Notes under the pieces: model-generated
What the model was told of the DNA's origin: nothing
The model's database searches: none
The model's input: only the letters and a program-made list of their open reading frames with translations
Shown here: positions 40,824-49,149 of the stretch, one piece after another
How positions within the stretch are numbered: position 1 is the stretch's first letter
Layout: every line of letters starts with the position of its first letter
Source of the DNA: CAWIMX01 sp963792785
GTDB lineage: Bacteria > Acidobacteriota > Vicinamibacteria > Vicinamibacterales > CAVVIG01
NCBI GenBank assembly: GCA_963792785.1
Contig: CAWBXO010000002.1
Coordinates: 372,001 to 436,000 of the forward strand
Length of the DNA stretch: 64,000 bases
Reading direction: 5' to 3'
Position numbers and translations under genes: made by a program

Positions 40824-40837
40824 TTTCTGGAGGTCGT

Positions 40838-41901
40838 GTGAAGAGAGCTATCCTGGCCGGTGTCGTCGCGGCCCTCGCGCTGGGCGTCGTGGCGCGGGCG
40901 GAGATCATCGAGCAGGTCCTGGTGAAGGTCAACGGCGAGATCTTCACGAAGAGCGACCTCGAGAACCGCCAGGTGCAGGCGCTGCGCCAGCGCGGGCAGC
41001 AAATCGACGCGAACGCGGACCTCAGCAAACTGACCGACGCCGACCTGCGCAAGGCCCTCGACGAGGTCACGCCGCAGATCGTCGTGGACGCCGTCGACGA
41101 GATGCTCATCGTCCAGCGCGGCCGCGAGCTGGGCTACAAGCTGGGCGACGACCAGTTCGCCTCCGCCATCGAGAGCATCAAGAAAGACAACAAGCATCGA
41201 CACGGACGAGCAGTTCCAGGCCGCGCTCAAGCAGGAGGGCCTGACGATGGCCGACCTGCGGCACAACTTCGAGCGCACGATGATCATCCAGCGCGTAGAG
41301 CAGGCCGAAGTATTCGGGCGAGATCGGCGTCACCGAGGACGAGGCGCGCGTGTACTACGACGCGCACCAGGGCGAATTCACCACGCCGGCATCCGTGACG
41401 CTGCGCGAAATCCTCCTGGCCGCGCCGGACGACGCGCGGGGCGTCAACGTCGCGCAGGACGACGCCGCGCGGGCGAAGGCCGAGGCCATCCGCGCGCGCG
41501 TCACGGGCGGGGAGGCCTTCGAGAAGCTCGCGGCCGAGGTGTCGGAGTCGCCGTCGAAGGCCAACGGCGGGCTGATCGGCCCGCTCGACGTCTCCGACCT
41601 GTCGAGCGACCTCCAGCGCGTGCTCGCGTCGATGAAGGTCGGCGACATCACCGAGCCGCTCCGCACGACGCGCGGCTACCAGATCCTCAAGCTCGAGGCG
41701 CGCACGGACGTCGTCACGATGCCGTTCGAGCAGGCGCGGGAGCACATCGACAACCAGGTGTTCACCGACAAGCGCAAGGCGGAGTTCCAGAAGTACCTGG
41801 AGAAGCTGCGCGCGCAGGCCATCATCGAGTGGAAGAACAACGACGTGAAGAAGGCGTACGACGAGGGGCTTCAGCAGTACGCTGCAGGGAATGGGGACTG
41901 A
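40838..41901 (+). CDS. SurA/PpiC-type periplasmic peptidyl-prolyl isomerase, frame split
   Basis: About 353 residues. GTG 40838 is preceded by GGAGG at 40829-40833 with a 4 nt spacer. Residues 1-20 (MKRAILAGVVAALALGVVAR) form a signal peptide, followed by AEIIEQVLVKVNGEIFTKSD, a SurA N-terminal domain. The parvulin domain has SVTLREILLAAPDD, TGGEAFEKLAAEVSESPSKA, NGGLIGPLDVSDLS and TEPLRTTRGYQILKLEARTD. It likely chaperones outer-membrane proteins. Breaks at about 41195 and 41320 interrupt the frame before the PPIase domain. Its end overlaps the NusG-like start by 11 nt. Confidence 0.88.
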
Positions 41902-41940
41902 GGATCCGGGATTGGGGATTCGGGATTCGGGATTCGGGGA
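41889..41940 (+). repeat. Tandem GGGATTCGGGATTCGG repeat at a gene junction
   Basis: About six imperfect copies of the 8-mer GGGATTCG run through the end of the SurA-like gene and the start of the NusG-like gene. They encode the N-terminal GLGIRDSGFGE of the latter. Similar GGGATTNGGGA runs occur at 51700-51808. Confidence 0.6.
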
Positions 41941-42448
41941 GACAAGCCCTACGCGAACCACGCAGTGGTTCGCGATCTGGACGCGCTCGCGGCACGAGCA
42001 GGTCGTGCGCGAGCAGCTCGAGCGCAAGGAGATCGACGCCTTCCTGCCGACGATCACCCGTTGGAGCCACTGGAAGGATCGCAAGAAGAAGGTCGACTGG
42101 CCGCTCTTTCCCGGCTACTGCTTCGCGCGCTTCGACCCGGAGGACGCGCTGCCGATCCTCAAATGCACGGGCGTCGTGAACATCGTCGTCTTCGAGGGGA
42201 AGCCGGCGGCGATTCCCGACTACGAGCTCGACAGCATCCGCCTGCTCGTCGGCAGCGAGCTGCAGTTCGATCCCTGCCCGCTGATTCACGAAGGCATGAT
42301 GGTCGAGGTGACGCACGGGCCGCTGAAGGGCGTGGTGGGCCGGCTGATGCGAAAGGACGCGCCGCGCGCGCGCCTGGTGCTGTCGGTCGACCTGATCGGT
42401 CAGGCCGTCAGCGTCGAAGTGGACGCATCGGACGTAAAGCCCTACTGA
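41891..42448 (+). CDS. NusG-family antiterminator paralogue (RfaH/UpxY-like)
   Basis: A 185-residue specialised NusG. The NGN domain reads TTQWFAIWTRSRHEQVVREQ, LERKEIDAFLPTITRWSHWK and DWPLFPGYCFARFDPEDALP; the KOW domain is EGMMVEVTHGPLKGVVGRLM. It is not the housekeeping NusG, which sits with secE and ribosomal genes. Such paralogues promote elongation through long polysaccharide operons. The ATG at 41891 starts in a tandem repeat, so the first 20 residues may not be ancestral; no better start exists before TTQWFAIW. Nearby polysaccharide-type genes fit the role. The 3' end overlaps the VanZ-like gene by 41 nt. Confidence 0.85.
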   Translation: MGTEDPGLGIRDSGFGETSPTRTTQWFAIWTRSRHEQVVREQLERKEIDAFLPTITRWSHWKDRKKKVDWPLFPGYCFARFDPEDALPILKCTGVVNIVVFEGKPAAIPDYELDSIRLLVGSELQFDPCPLIHEGMMVEVTHGPLKGVVGRLMRKDAPRARLVLSVDLIGQAVSVEVDASDVKPY

Positions 42449-42788
42449 GCCCCGCATAGGTCCCCAGTCCGATCGCGCCGCCGAGGGCGTCCGCGAACCA
42501 GTCGTGGACGTCAGACGTCCGCATCGCGACGAACGACTGGTGCCATTCGTCGGACGCGCCGTAGCCGACGGTCGCGAGGAGCGCGAGGGCGAGCGCCGGC
42601 CCCCACGCCAGGCCTTCACCCCGCAGGGCGCGGCACCACAGGAGGGCGAGGATCCCGTACTCGGTGAAGTGCACCGCCTTGTCCCAGAAGTGCGGCGCGA
42701 TGGACGGGAACGGGTTCGACTGCCCGGACACGTAGAAGATGGCCGCCATGTAGGCCAGCGGCGGAATCCACAGGGAAATTCTGCGCAT
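42408..42788 (-). CDS. VanZ-like membrane protein
   Basis: A 126-residue protein with about four hydrophobic segments: LWIPPLAYMAAIFYVSGQS, KAVHFTEYGILALLWCRAL, WGPALALALLATVGYGASDE and DALGGAIGLGTYAGLSRAL. The pattern HFTEYGILALL plus DEWHQSFVAMRTSDVHDWFA is the VanZ family core (E-x-x-Q-x-x-x-R-x-x-x-x-D-x-x-x-N-like). The family is named after a teicoplanin resistance protein, but single copies near surface-polysaccharide genes are common and of unknown function. The ATG at 42788 is divergent from dusB with 29 bp between. The frame is intact. Confidence 0.8.
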   Translation of the reverse strand: MRRISLWIPPLAYMAAIFYVSGQSNPFPSIAPHFWDKAVHFTEYGILALLWCRALRGEGLAWGPALALALLATVGYGASDEWHQSFVAMRTSDVHDWFADALGGAIGLGTYAGLSRALRPMRPLRR

Positions 42789-42817
42789 GAGGACGTTCGG
42801 GTATTCTAGTATCTCCC

Positions 42818-43838
42818 ATGAAGATTGGTTCGGTTTCGCTCGAATCGCCCGTTCGCCGTTGCGCCGATGGCCGGCATGACCGACACGGCGTTCCGCCGCC
42901 TGGTGAAGCGCCACGGCGGGTGCGGCCTGGTGGTGACCGAGATGGTGAGCTCCGAGGGGCTCGTGCGCGGCATCGACCGCACGCTCGAGTACGCCGAGTA
43001 CACCGAAGAAGAGCGGCCCGTCTCGATCCAGATCTTCGGCGGCGATCCGGACAAGATGGCGGAGGCCGCCCGGATCGTCGAGGGCATGGGCGCCGACATC
43101 GTCGACGTGAACATGGGCTGTCCCGTCCCCAAGATCGCGAAGCACAACGCCGGCTGCAGCCTGATGCGCGAGCCGGCGCACGCGGCGACGGTGATCGCCG
43201 CGATGGCGAAGGCCGTGTCCGATTCCGGTGACGGTGAAGATGCGCGCCGGCTGGAACGACGCGGAGCGCAACGCGCCGGAAACTGGCGCGGACGGTGGAA
43301 GACGCAGGCGCCGCGGCGGTCGCGGTGCACGGCCGCACGGCGGCCCAGAGCTACAGCGGCGCCGCGGACTGGGATCTCGTGGCCGAGATCGCCGGGGCGC
43401 TGTCGATCCCGGTGTTCGGCAGCGGCGACTGCGTCGAGCCGGAACAGATTGTCGACGAAGCTGGCAAGCGGCGTCGAAGGCGTGCTCGTCGGGCGCGGCG
43501 TGCTGCGCAATCCGTGGATTCTCGCGCAGGCGGCCGACCTCGCGGCCGGGCGGCCGGCGCGGGCGGTGACGCTCGAGGATCGCGGCTGTTTCCTCATCGA
43601 GTACATCGAGCTGCTCAAGGGCGAGCGCATTCGCGACCAGGGCGCGGTCAGCGCCATCAGTCACGAGCGCTGGATCGTGAACAAGATTCGCGCGCTGGCG
43701 ACGTACTTCACGAAGGGGCACGAGCATGGCTCGCACGTCCGCACGGCGATCAACTCCGCGCCGTCACTCGCGAGCCTGTATGAGATCATCGCGGAGAAAT
43801 TTTCCGTGCAGGAACCTGCCGAGGTCGTATCCGACTAG
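42818..43838 (+). CDS. dusB: tRNA-dihydrouridine synthase, DusB type, frame split by indels
   Basis: FMN enzyme reducing uridines in tRNA. ATG 42818 (MKIGSVSLES) is followed, after a break near 42847, by PFAVAPMAGMTDTAFRRLVK. SIQIFGGDPDKMAEAARIVE, DVNMGCPVPKIAKHNAGCSL with the active Cys, VTVKMRAGWNDAERNAPELA, AVAVHGRTAAQSYSGAADWD and VLVGRGVLRNPWIL are diagnostic. About 339 residues. Further breaks lie near 43222, 43280 and 43465. TATTCT/TAGTAT at 42802-42813 may be the -10. Confidence 0.9.
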
Positions 43839-43952
43839 ATACACTGTATTTTTGTTGACGCAATCCATCCCGCCCACGGATAGAATCCTCAAGCATTTCC
43901 GTGCATATCTCTGTAACTCACAGAGCGGAGCCGTATCCAGCGGTAGACAAAA
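43839..43952 (+). promoter_or_regulatory. Promoter and structured leader of the lipoprotein gene
   Basis: The gap is AT-richer than its surroundings. TTGACG (43855-43860) and TAGAAT (43881-43886) could be -35 and -10, although the 20 bp spacer is long. Downstream, CTCTGT-AACTC-ACAGAG forms a 6 bp hairpin, and TTGGTC-GTTA-GACCAA (43953-43968) forms another that includes the TTG start codon. A regulated leader is possible; no known riboswitch class was recognised. Confidence 0.4.
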
Positions 43953-44583
43953 TTGGTCGTTAGACCAAAAGTAGGCGCCGCTCAAGCCATTGTTGTGGCA
44001 GTGGTTCTGTTGACAGCCCTAATTTCTGGCTCCGGCTGCAGCTGGTTCCGCGGCGACGATGCCGCGGCCGGCGCGGGCATCGAGCCGGTCTATGACACGA
44101 AGACCGGCCGGCTTCAGCTCCTGAAGTACGACTCCAACCACAACGGCACGCCCGACACCTTCAGCTACATGGACGGCGCGCGCGTGCTGCGCATCGAGAT
44201 CGACGGCGACGAAGACGGCAAGATCGATCGCTGGGAGTATTACGACGCCAACCAGAAGCTCGAGAAAGTCGGCTTCTCGCGAGCCGCCGACGGTGTCGCC
44301 GACGCCTGGTCGTATGCGCGTCCCGACGGATTCGATCGAGAAGGTCGAGCTCTCGACGAAGCGCGACGGCACAGTCGACCGCACCGAGTACTACGAGCGG
44401 CAGGGCACCGAAGACGTACTGGTACGCGCCGAAGAAGACGGCGACGAGGACGGCCTGCTCGACAAATGGGAGACGTACGACGCCGGCCGCCTGACCAGCG
44501 TGGCCTTCGACACGACGAAGGACGGCAGACCCGACCGCCGGCTTCTCTACGGTGCTGACGGCAACGTCACCGTCGAGCAGTAG
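43953..44583 (+). CDS. Lipoprotein with Asp-rich calcium-binding-like repeats, one indel
   Basis: About 209 residues. The TTG start at 43953 gives a basic start and hydrophobic stretch AIVVAVVLLTALISGSGC with a lipobox (SGSGC), so it is probably exported and lipidated. The mature part has repeated acidic loops resembling thrombospondin type 3/EF-hand-like sites: YDSNHNGTPDTFSYMDG, IDGDEDGKIDRWEYYD, TKRDGTVDRTEYYE, GDEDGLLDKWETYD and TTKDGRPDRRLLYG. A doubled third base at 44331 (GGA/GGT) splits the frame; conserved spacing resumes directly. It precedes a regulator and an outer-membrane barrel gene. Function is unknown; Ca2+ binding is inferred. Confidence 0.75.
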
Positions 44584-45565
44584 CACCCAGCACCCAGCAC
44601 CCGTCGTGGTCCCCACCCTCTACTCCGACTCCCCCGCAATGCGGCCCGTCGTGGCCCTCATCGGCCGCGCGGCGACCGTTCGCGCGGGCGTTCTGATCCG
44701 CGGGGAAGGCGGCACCGGCCGGCGCGTGATCGCGGAGATCATTCACGCCATGGACGCGCGCATCGGGCCGTTCGTGTCGGTGGATTGCGCGGCGCACGAC
44801 GGCGCGTCGCTCGAGCGCCTCCTCTTCGGCACCGAGAACGGCGGGCAGTCGGATCTCGAAACGGTGGCCGCCTCGTCGCGCCTGGCGGCGGCGTCCGGCG
44901 GAACGCTGCACCTCGCGAACATCATCGAGGCGCCGGCGCGCGTCCAGCATCGTCTCGCCCGCGTCTTGCGCGATCGCGAGGCGGCGCGCCCGGACGGCGT
45001 CGTGGTGCCGGTGGACGTGCGCCCGATGGCGAGCGCCGATCCCGAGTTTGACGCCGCGGTTGGCGACGGCCGCGTCCGTGCGGATCTCTACCAGCGCCTG
45101 GCGGAGATCGACATCAACGTGCCCCCGCTCCGGAGGCGCCGCGAGGACATTCCGGCTCTCGCGGACCACTTCGTCCATCAGATCTGCGCGGCGCGGGGAG
45201 TGGCCGGAAAGGCTCTGTCGCGATCGGCAGCGGCGCTGTTCGCCGCCCTCCCATGGCACGGGAACGCCACCGAGCTGCGGAATCTGCTCGAGACGGTCGT
45301 AGCCACGCACATGGAGGCCTCGGAGATTTCGGTGGAGAATGTGCTGGAGCACGTGCGCCTGGACGGCGGCGCGTCGGTTCCGGCCGCGAGCGGGACCCTT
45401 CGAGATGCCCGGGCCCGGTTCGAGCGGGACTACATCGGTGCGGTGCTCACCCAGCACCAGGGGCGAATCAGCGACGCGGCGCGCGCGCTGGGCATTCAAA
45501 GGACCAATCTCTACAGGAAGATGCGAACGCTGCGTGTCAAGAAAGATACATCGCAGCGTCACTGA
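44552..45565 (+). CDS. Degenerate sigma54-activator-like AAA+ protein with Fis-type HTH
   Basis: A 337-residue protein aligned with NtrC-type central and DNA-binding domains but without a receiver. Catalytic features are lost: the P-loop reads GEGGTGRR (residues 51-58, Lys replaced by Arg), the GAFTGA loop is replaced by GTENGGQSD, and Walker B reads GGTLHLANI in place of GGTLFLDEI. The fold still shows RRREDIPALADHFVHQI and LPWHGNATELRNLLETVV. The Fis-like HTH is DAARALGIQRTNLYRKMRTL. It probably binds DNA without ATP-driven sigma54 remodelling. GTG 44552 overlaps the lipoprotein end by 32 nt; GTG 44609 is an alternative start. It sits before an outer-membrane barrel gene. Confidence 0.8.
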   Translation: MLTATSPSSSSTQHPAPVVVPTLYSDSPAMRPVVALIGRAATVRAGVLIRGEGGTGRRVIAEIIHAMDARIGPFVSVDCAAHDGASLERLLFGTENGGQSDLETVAASSRLAAASGGTLHLANIIEAPARVQHRLARVLRDREAARPDGVVVPVDVRPMASADPEFDAAVGDGRVRADLYQRLAEIDINVPPLRRRREDIPALADHFVHQICAARGVAGKALSRSAAALFAALPWHGNATELRNLLETVVATHMEASEISVENVLEHVRLDGGASVPAASGTLRDARARFERDYIGAVLTQHQGRISDAARALGIQRTNLYRKMRTLRVKKDTSQRH

Positions 45566-45674
45566 TACCGAGATGAGCGTAAGTCCCATCGAGTCTTGAT
45601 TTTTCCGTCTGAAAAACCGATAGTACCTGAGGAGTTTCGGCGCTCTCTTTTCCCCCCAGCCAGGCCCAAATATT

Positions 45675-46895
45675 GTGAGACGACGACTTTTAGCCTTCGT
45701 GTTTGTCCTCGCTTTGCCGGCGGCGGCGTTTCCGCAGACAGGCAGCGACGGCGGTCCCGATCTCTCCCGCGTGCGGATACGCCTCGGTCCGCTGTATATG
45801 AATCCGTCGCTCAGCCTCACGAACATCGGCGTGGACTCGAACGTGTTCAACGAGCCGGATCAGCTGCAACCCAAGAGCGACTTCACCTTCACCGTCACAC
45901 CGGCCACGGACGCCTGGGTACGGTTCGGCCGCACCTGGTTCACCGGCACCGTGAAGGAAGACATCGTCTGGTACAAGAAGTACGCGAGCGAGCGTTCCGG
46001 AAACACCGGTTACGTCGCAAACTGGCTGGTGCCGCTCAACCGCCTGGTTCTCAACGTGGGCGGCAACTGGTTGAACACGCGCGAACGGCCCGGCTTCGAA
46101 ATCGACGCGCGCTCGCGGCGCAAGGAGCAGACTTATAAGGCTTCGGTCGAGGTGCGCGCGCTCGCCAAGACGCTATTCGGTGTTACGGCCGCGCGGCGGC
46201 ACGTGAACTTCGACAAGGCTCAGATCTTCCTCGGCGCCGATCTCCAGTACGAGTTGAACCGCACCATCACGACGACCGCGCTCACCGTTCGCCACGAGCT
46301 CACGCCGCTGACCAGCCTGACGTTCAGCGTGGGCCGCGAGCGGCAGGACTTCGAGTTCTCGCCGGAGCGCAACTCCACCTCCACGCAGATCCAGGGCGGC
46401 GTGAGCTTCGATCCGGCCGCGCTCATCAAGGGCAGCGCCACGTTCGGCTACCGCAATTTCAAGCCGGCCGATCCGACGCTTCCCGGGTTCAAGGGCTCGA
46501 CGATGGCCGTGGCGCTGAGTTATGTGCCGGGCGGGTCGACGCAGTTCACCGTGTCCGGGACGCGGGACGTGCAGTATTCCTTCGACATCAATACGCCTTA
46601 CTACGTGGAGACGGGCGGCACCGTGCAGATCGCGCAGCAGATCTACGGGCCGGTGGAGGCCGTCGTCCGCTACGGCTTCGAGCAGCTCGCGTATCGCGAG
46701 CGCGGCGCCGCGACCGCCGATCCGGCCGCGCGGACCGACTACGTGCACCGCTACGGCGGCGGCTTCGGCTACCACATGGGCGACAGCATCCGGATCGGTG
46801 TCGATCTGGAAAAGCAGACGCGCACGTCGTCGCTCGACGGCAGACGGTACGACGGTCTCCGTGTGGGCGGTTCCGTGACCTACGGTGTGCAATGA
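45675..46895 (+). CDS. Outer-membrane beta-barrel protein (exopolysaccharide-type)
   Basis: A 406-residue exported protein. The GTG start at 45675 gives the signal peptide MRRRLLAFVFVLALPAAAFP and cleavage near AFPQ. The rest is a series of alternating amphipathic strands rich in Tyr, Thr and Arg (for example FTFTVTPATDAWVRFGRTWF, NVGGNWLNTRERPGF, SLTFSVGRERQDFEF, GSATFGYRNFKP, RVGGSVTYGVQ) ending in an aromatic/hydrophobic terminal strand, as in barrels linked to PEP-CTERM/EPS loci (BBP2-like). The local set of regulator, lipoprotein and GDP-sugar gene supports a surface polysaccharide role. The same frame stays open for 58 codons after the TGA. Confidence 0.75.
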   Translation: MRRRLLAFVFVLALPAAAFPQTGSDGGPDLSRVRIRLGPLYMNPSLSLTNIGVDSNVFNEPDQLQPKSDFTFTVTPATDAWVRFGRTWFTGTVKEDIVWYKKYASERSGNTGYVANWLVPLNRLVLNVGGNWLNTRERPGFEIDARSRRKEQTYKASVEVRALAKTLFGVTAARRHVNFDKAQIFLGADLQYELNRTITTTALTVRHELTPLTSLTFSVGRERQDFEFSPERNSTSTQIQGGVSFDPAALIKGSATFGYRNFKPADPTLPGFKGSTMAVALSYVPGGSTQFTVSGTRDVQYSFDINTPYYVETGGTVQIAQQIYGPVEAVVRYGFEQLAYRERGAATADPAARTDYVHRYGGGFGYHMGDSIRIGVDLEKQTRTSSLDGRRYDGLRVGGSVTYGVQ

Positions 46896-47075
46896 CAGGA
46901 AATCGCAGCTCACCGTCGCGATCGACAGGTGCAGAACCCCGGCGCCTGCGCGCTGCAGCAGCAGAACACGACGGTGCTACAGGCGCTATCGCTCGCCTTC
47001 GATCCGGCCGCATTGAACGTGCCTCAGCTCAACGATGAACCGGCGCCGGATCCGGAACTGGCGGACTGAAGGCGC
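46896..47075 (+). other. Short region after the barrel gene with in-frame open continuation
   Basis: Reading on after the TGA at 46893-46895 gives 58 codons without a stop to TGA 47067-47069. The end (LSLAFDPAALNVPQLNDEP) has protein-like composition. A GTG at 46929 could start a 46-residue peptide. No convincing ribosome-binding site was seen. It may be a remnant, a small gene or a readthrough tail. Confidence 0.3.
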
Positions 47076-47843
47076 ATGCCTCTTCGCATAGGCTTCGATC
47101 TCGACGGCGTGCTCGCCGACATGGACGCGGCGCTCGCGCGCGAGGCGGAGGCTGTCTTCGGTGAGGCGATGATGCGCCGGATCGTCGAAGGCTCGTCGAA
47201 AGTCGAGCCGGCCGCCGACGCGGCCGAGGCTGCCGATCCGCCGCCGCCGCCGACGCCGGCAGAGAAGGCCGCCTCCAGCGGTGACGCCGAAGTCACGCCG
47301 CCCGCCACGAAACTGCAGTTGACGACGCGCCAGCAGCGGCGGCTGTGGCACCACGTGGCCGGCGTCGAGAATTTCTGGGAGTCCCTGAACGAGCTCGAAC
47401 CCGGGGTCATTCCGCGTTTGGCGGCTCTTGCCGCGGACCGGCGCTGGGAAATCATCTTCCTGACCAAGCGGCCGGAGACCGTCGGCTCGACCGCGCAAGT
47501 GCAGTCGCAGCGGTGGCTCGAGGCGCACGGGTTCCCCCTGCCGAGCGTCTTCGTGGTTCAGCGCTCCCGCGGGCGCATCGCCGCGTCGCTCGGACTGGAA
47601 TTCGTCATCGACGACACGCCGGAGAACTGCCTCGACGTCGTCGTCGACTCGAAGGCGCGAGCCGTACTGGTGTGGCGCGAGGATCAGAAGAAGCTGCCGG
47701 CCGCGGCCAAGCGCCTCGGCATCGGCGTGGTGACGAGCGTCGCCGAGTGCCTCAGCATCCTCGAAGAAGTCGATAACACCTTGCAGCAGGAACCGGGCAT
47801 GATGGGACGGGTGATGCAGATGCTCGGGCTGAAGGAAGGGTAG
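47076..47843 (+). CDS. HAD-superfamily-like hydrolase with Pro/Ala-rich insertion
   Basis: A 255-residue protein. The N-terminal RIGFDLDGVLADMDAALARE carries the DxDG nucleophile motif of HAD phosphatases, and later IIFLTKRPET (motif II Thr/Lys region) and LGLEFVIDDTPENCLDVV (motif IV acidic pair) fit 5'(3')-nucleotidase-like HADs. Residues 40-80 are a low-complexity linker (AADAAEAADPPPPPTPAEKA) where a cap normally inserts. The start ATG at 47076 fits. The substrate cannot be told from sequence. It is followed after 8 nt by a nucleotide-sugar gene. Confidence 0.72.
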   Translation: MPLRIGFDLDGVLADMDAALAREAEAVFGEAMMRRIVEGSSKVEPAADAAEAADPPPPPTPAEKAASSGDAEVTPPATKLQLTTRQQRRLWHHVAGVENFWESLNELEPGVIPRLAALAADRRWEIIFLTKRPETVGSTAQVQSQRWLEAHGFPLPSVFVVQRSRGRIAASLGLEFVIDDTPENCLDVVVDSKARAVLVWREDQKKLPAAAKRLGIGVVTSVAECLSILEEVDNTLQQEPGMMGRVMQMLGLKEG

Positions 47844-47851
47844 GGATCGAA

Positions 47852-48802
47852 TTGGACACGAGCGCGCGAGTCTATCAAGCCGGACACGACGGTCTGCTCG
47901 GCTCGGCGCTGATGCGCAGGTACAGGGCCGAGGGCTTCACCAACGTGTTGACGGTCCCACGGGCGGACGTCGATCTGCGTCGTCAGGTCGACGTCGAACG
48001 CTGGTTCGAGGCACACCGCCCCGAGTACGTGTTCCTCACGGCCGGCACCGTCGGCGGCATCTGGGCGAACTCCACGCGTCCAGCGGAATTCATCAGCGAC
48101 AACCTCCTGATCTACGCGACCGTCATTCCCGCGGCTTACAAGTTCGGCGTGAAGAAGCTGCTGTACCTGGGCAGCGCCTGCATCTACCCGCGCGAATGCC
48201 CGCAGCCCATTCGGGAAGATTACTTGCTCACCGGGCCGCTCGAGCCGACCAATGCGCCCTACGCGATCGCGAAGATTGCCGGCATCAGCATGTGCCAGTC
48301 GTTCCGGCGTCAGTACGGCTGCAATTTCATCGCGGCGATGCCGACCAATCTGTATGGCGTCGGTGACCACTTCGATCTGCAGCACTCGCACGTGATGCCG
48401 GCCCTGATCAGAAAATTCCACGACGCGAAGGTGCGCGGCGAGCGGCAAGTCACGGTCTGGGGCACGGGATTGGCCAGGAGAGAATTTCTCAACGTGGACG
48501 ATCTCGCCGACGCGTGCGTCTTCCTGATGCGCCACTACGACGGCCTCGAACACATCAACGTCGGCATCGGCGAGGACATCTCGATCCGCGAGCTGGCCGA
48601 CATCCTGCGGTCGGTGATCTACCCCGAAGCCGAGATCGTGTTCGATGCGAGCAAGCCCGATGGAACGCCCAGGCGCATGCTGGACGTGACGCGCATCCAC
48701 GACCTTGGATGGCGGCACAAGATCGACCTCACGGAAGGCATCCGCCGGACGTACGAATGGTTCGTCGCGAATTATGCAACGGTCGCGGCGGAGAAGAGAT
48801 AG
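47852..48802 (+). CDS. fcl: GDP-L-fucose synthase family NAD(P)-dependent epimerase/reductase
   Basis: A 316-residue short-chain dehydrogenase-type enzyme. The TTG start at 47852 gives MDTSARVYQAGHDGLLGSAL, the GHxGxxGSA dinucleotide motif of Fcl/WcaG. Catalytic Ser lies in YLGSACIYPRECPQPIRE and the YxxxK in APYAIAKIAG. Later PTNLYGVGDHFDLQHSHVMP and GTGLARREFLNVDDLADAC match GDP-fucose synthases (which have GTGxPxREFLxxDD). The expected product is GDP-L-fucose for surface glycans. The dehydratase partner (gmd) is not in this window. The frame is intact. Confidence 0.88.
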   Translation: MDTSARVYQAGHDGLLGSALMRRYRAEGFTNVLTVPRADVDLRRQVDVERWFEAHRPEYVFLTAGTVGGIWANSTRPAEFISDNLLIYATVIPAAYKFGVKKLLYLGSACIYPRECPQPIREDYLLTGPLEPTNAPYAIAKIAGISMCQSFRRQYGCNFIAAMPTNLYGVGDHFDLQHSHVMPALIRKFHDAKVRGERQVTVWGTGLARREFLNVDDLADACVFLMRHYDGLEHINVGIGEDISIRELADILRSVIYPEAEIVFDASKPDGTPRRMLDVTRIHDLGWRHKIDLTEGIRRTYEWFVANYATVAAEKR

Positions 48803-48805
48803 AGA

Positions 48806-49147
48806 TTAGACGTATCCCTCCAGCAGTTCCAATCCTCCCGCCTCGAAGTCGTACACCAACGCTGAACTGAGCGAGTCCCGGAACTTCGCGCCGAGTGCTT
48901 CGTGCGCGGGATGCCGGAGGTACGCCTCGAGGCCGGCGAGGTCGTCGAAGTCGATCACGGCCATGAAGTCCGCGGCGTCGGGCGACATCCGCTCGTAGCC
49001 GGCGCCGAAGGTGACGCGCCGCCCGACGCGCACGCCTCTGACCGTCGGGATCTCGCGGACGGCCGCCGCCAGCGCGTCGACGAAGGCGCGCCGCTCCGGC
49101 TTCGTCAGATCCGGCCGCGGTTTCATGAGGACGACGTGGGAGAGCAT
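48806..49147 (-). CDS. Dabb-family stress-responsive alpha/beta barrel protein
   Basis: A 113-residue protein of the Dabb dimeric ferredoxin-like family. The N-terminus MLSHVVLMKPRPDLTKPERR and later DFMAVIDFDDLAGLEAYLRH with PAHEALGAKFRDSLSS are typical. ATG 49147 fits. The biological role is generally unknown; plant homologues are stress-induced. It ends 3 nt from the end of the convergent fcl gene. Confidence 0.82.
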   Translation of the reverse strand: MLSHVVLMKPRPDLTKPERRAFVDALAAAVREIPTVRGVRVGRRVTFGAGYERMSPDAADFMAVIDFDDLAGLEAYLRHPAHEALGAKFRDSLSSALVYDFEAGGLELLEGYV

Positions 49148-49149
49148 CG

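Noticed and set aside
43920..43980. Possible tRNA or riboswitch in the lipoprotein leader
   Set aside because: No cloverleaf, no GTTCRA T-arm and no recognisable riboswitch core; only two simple hairpins.
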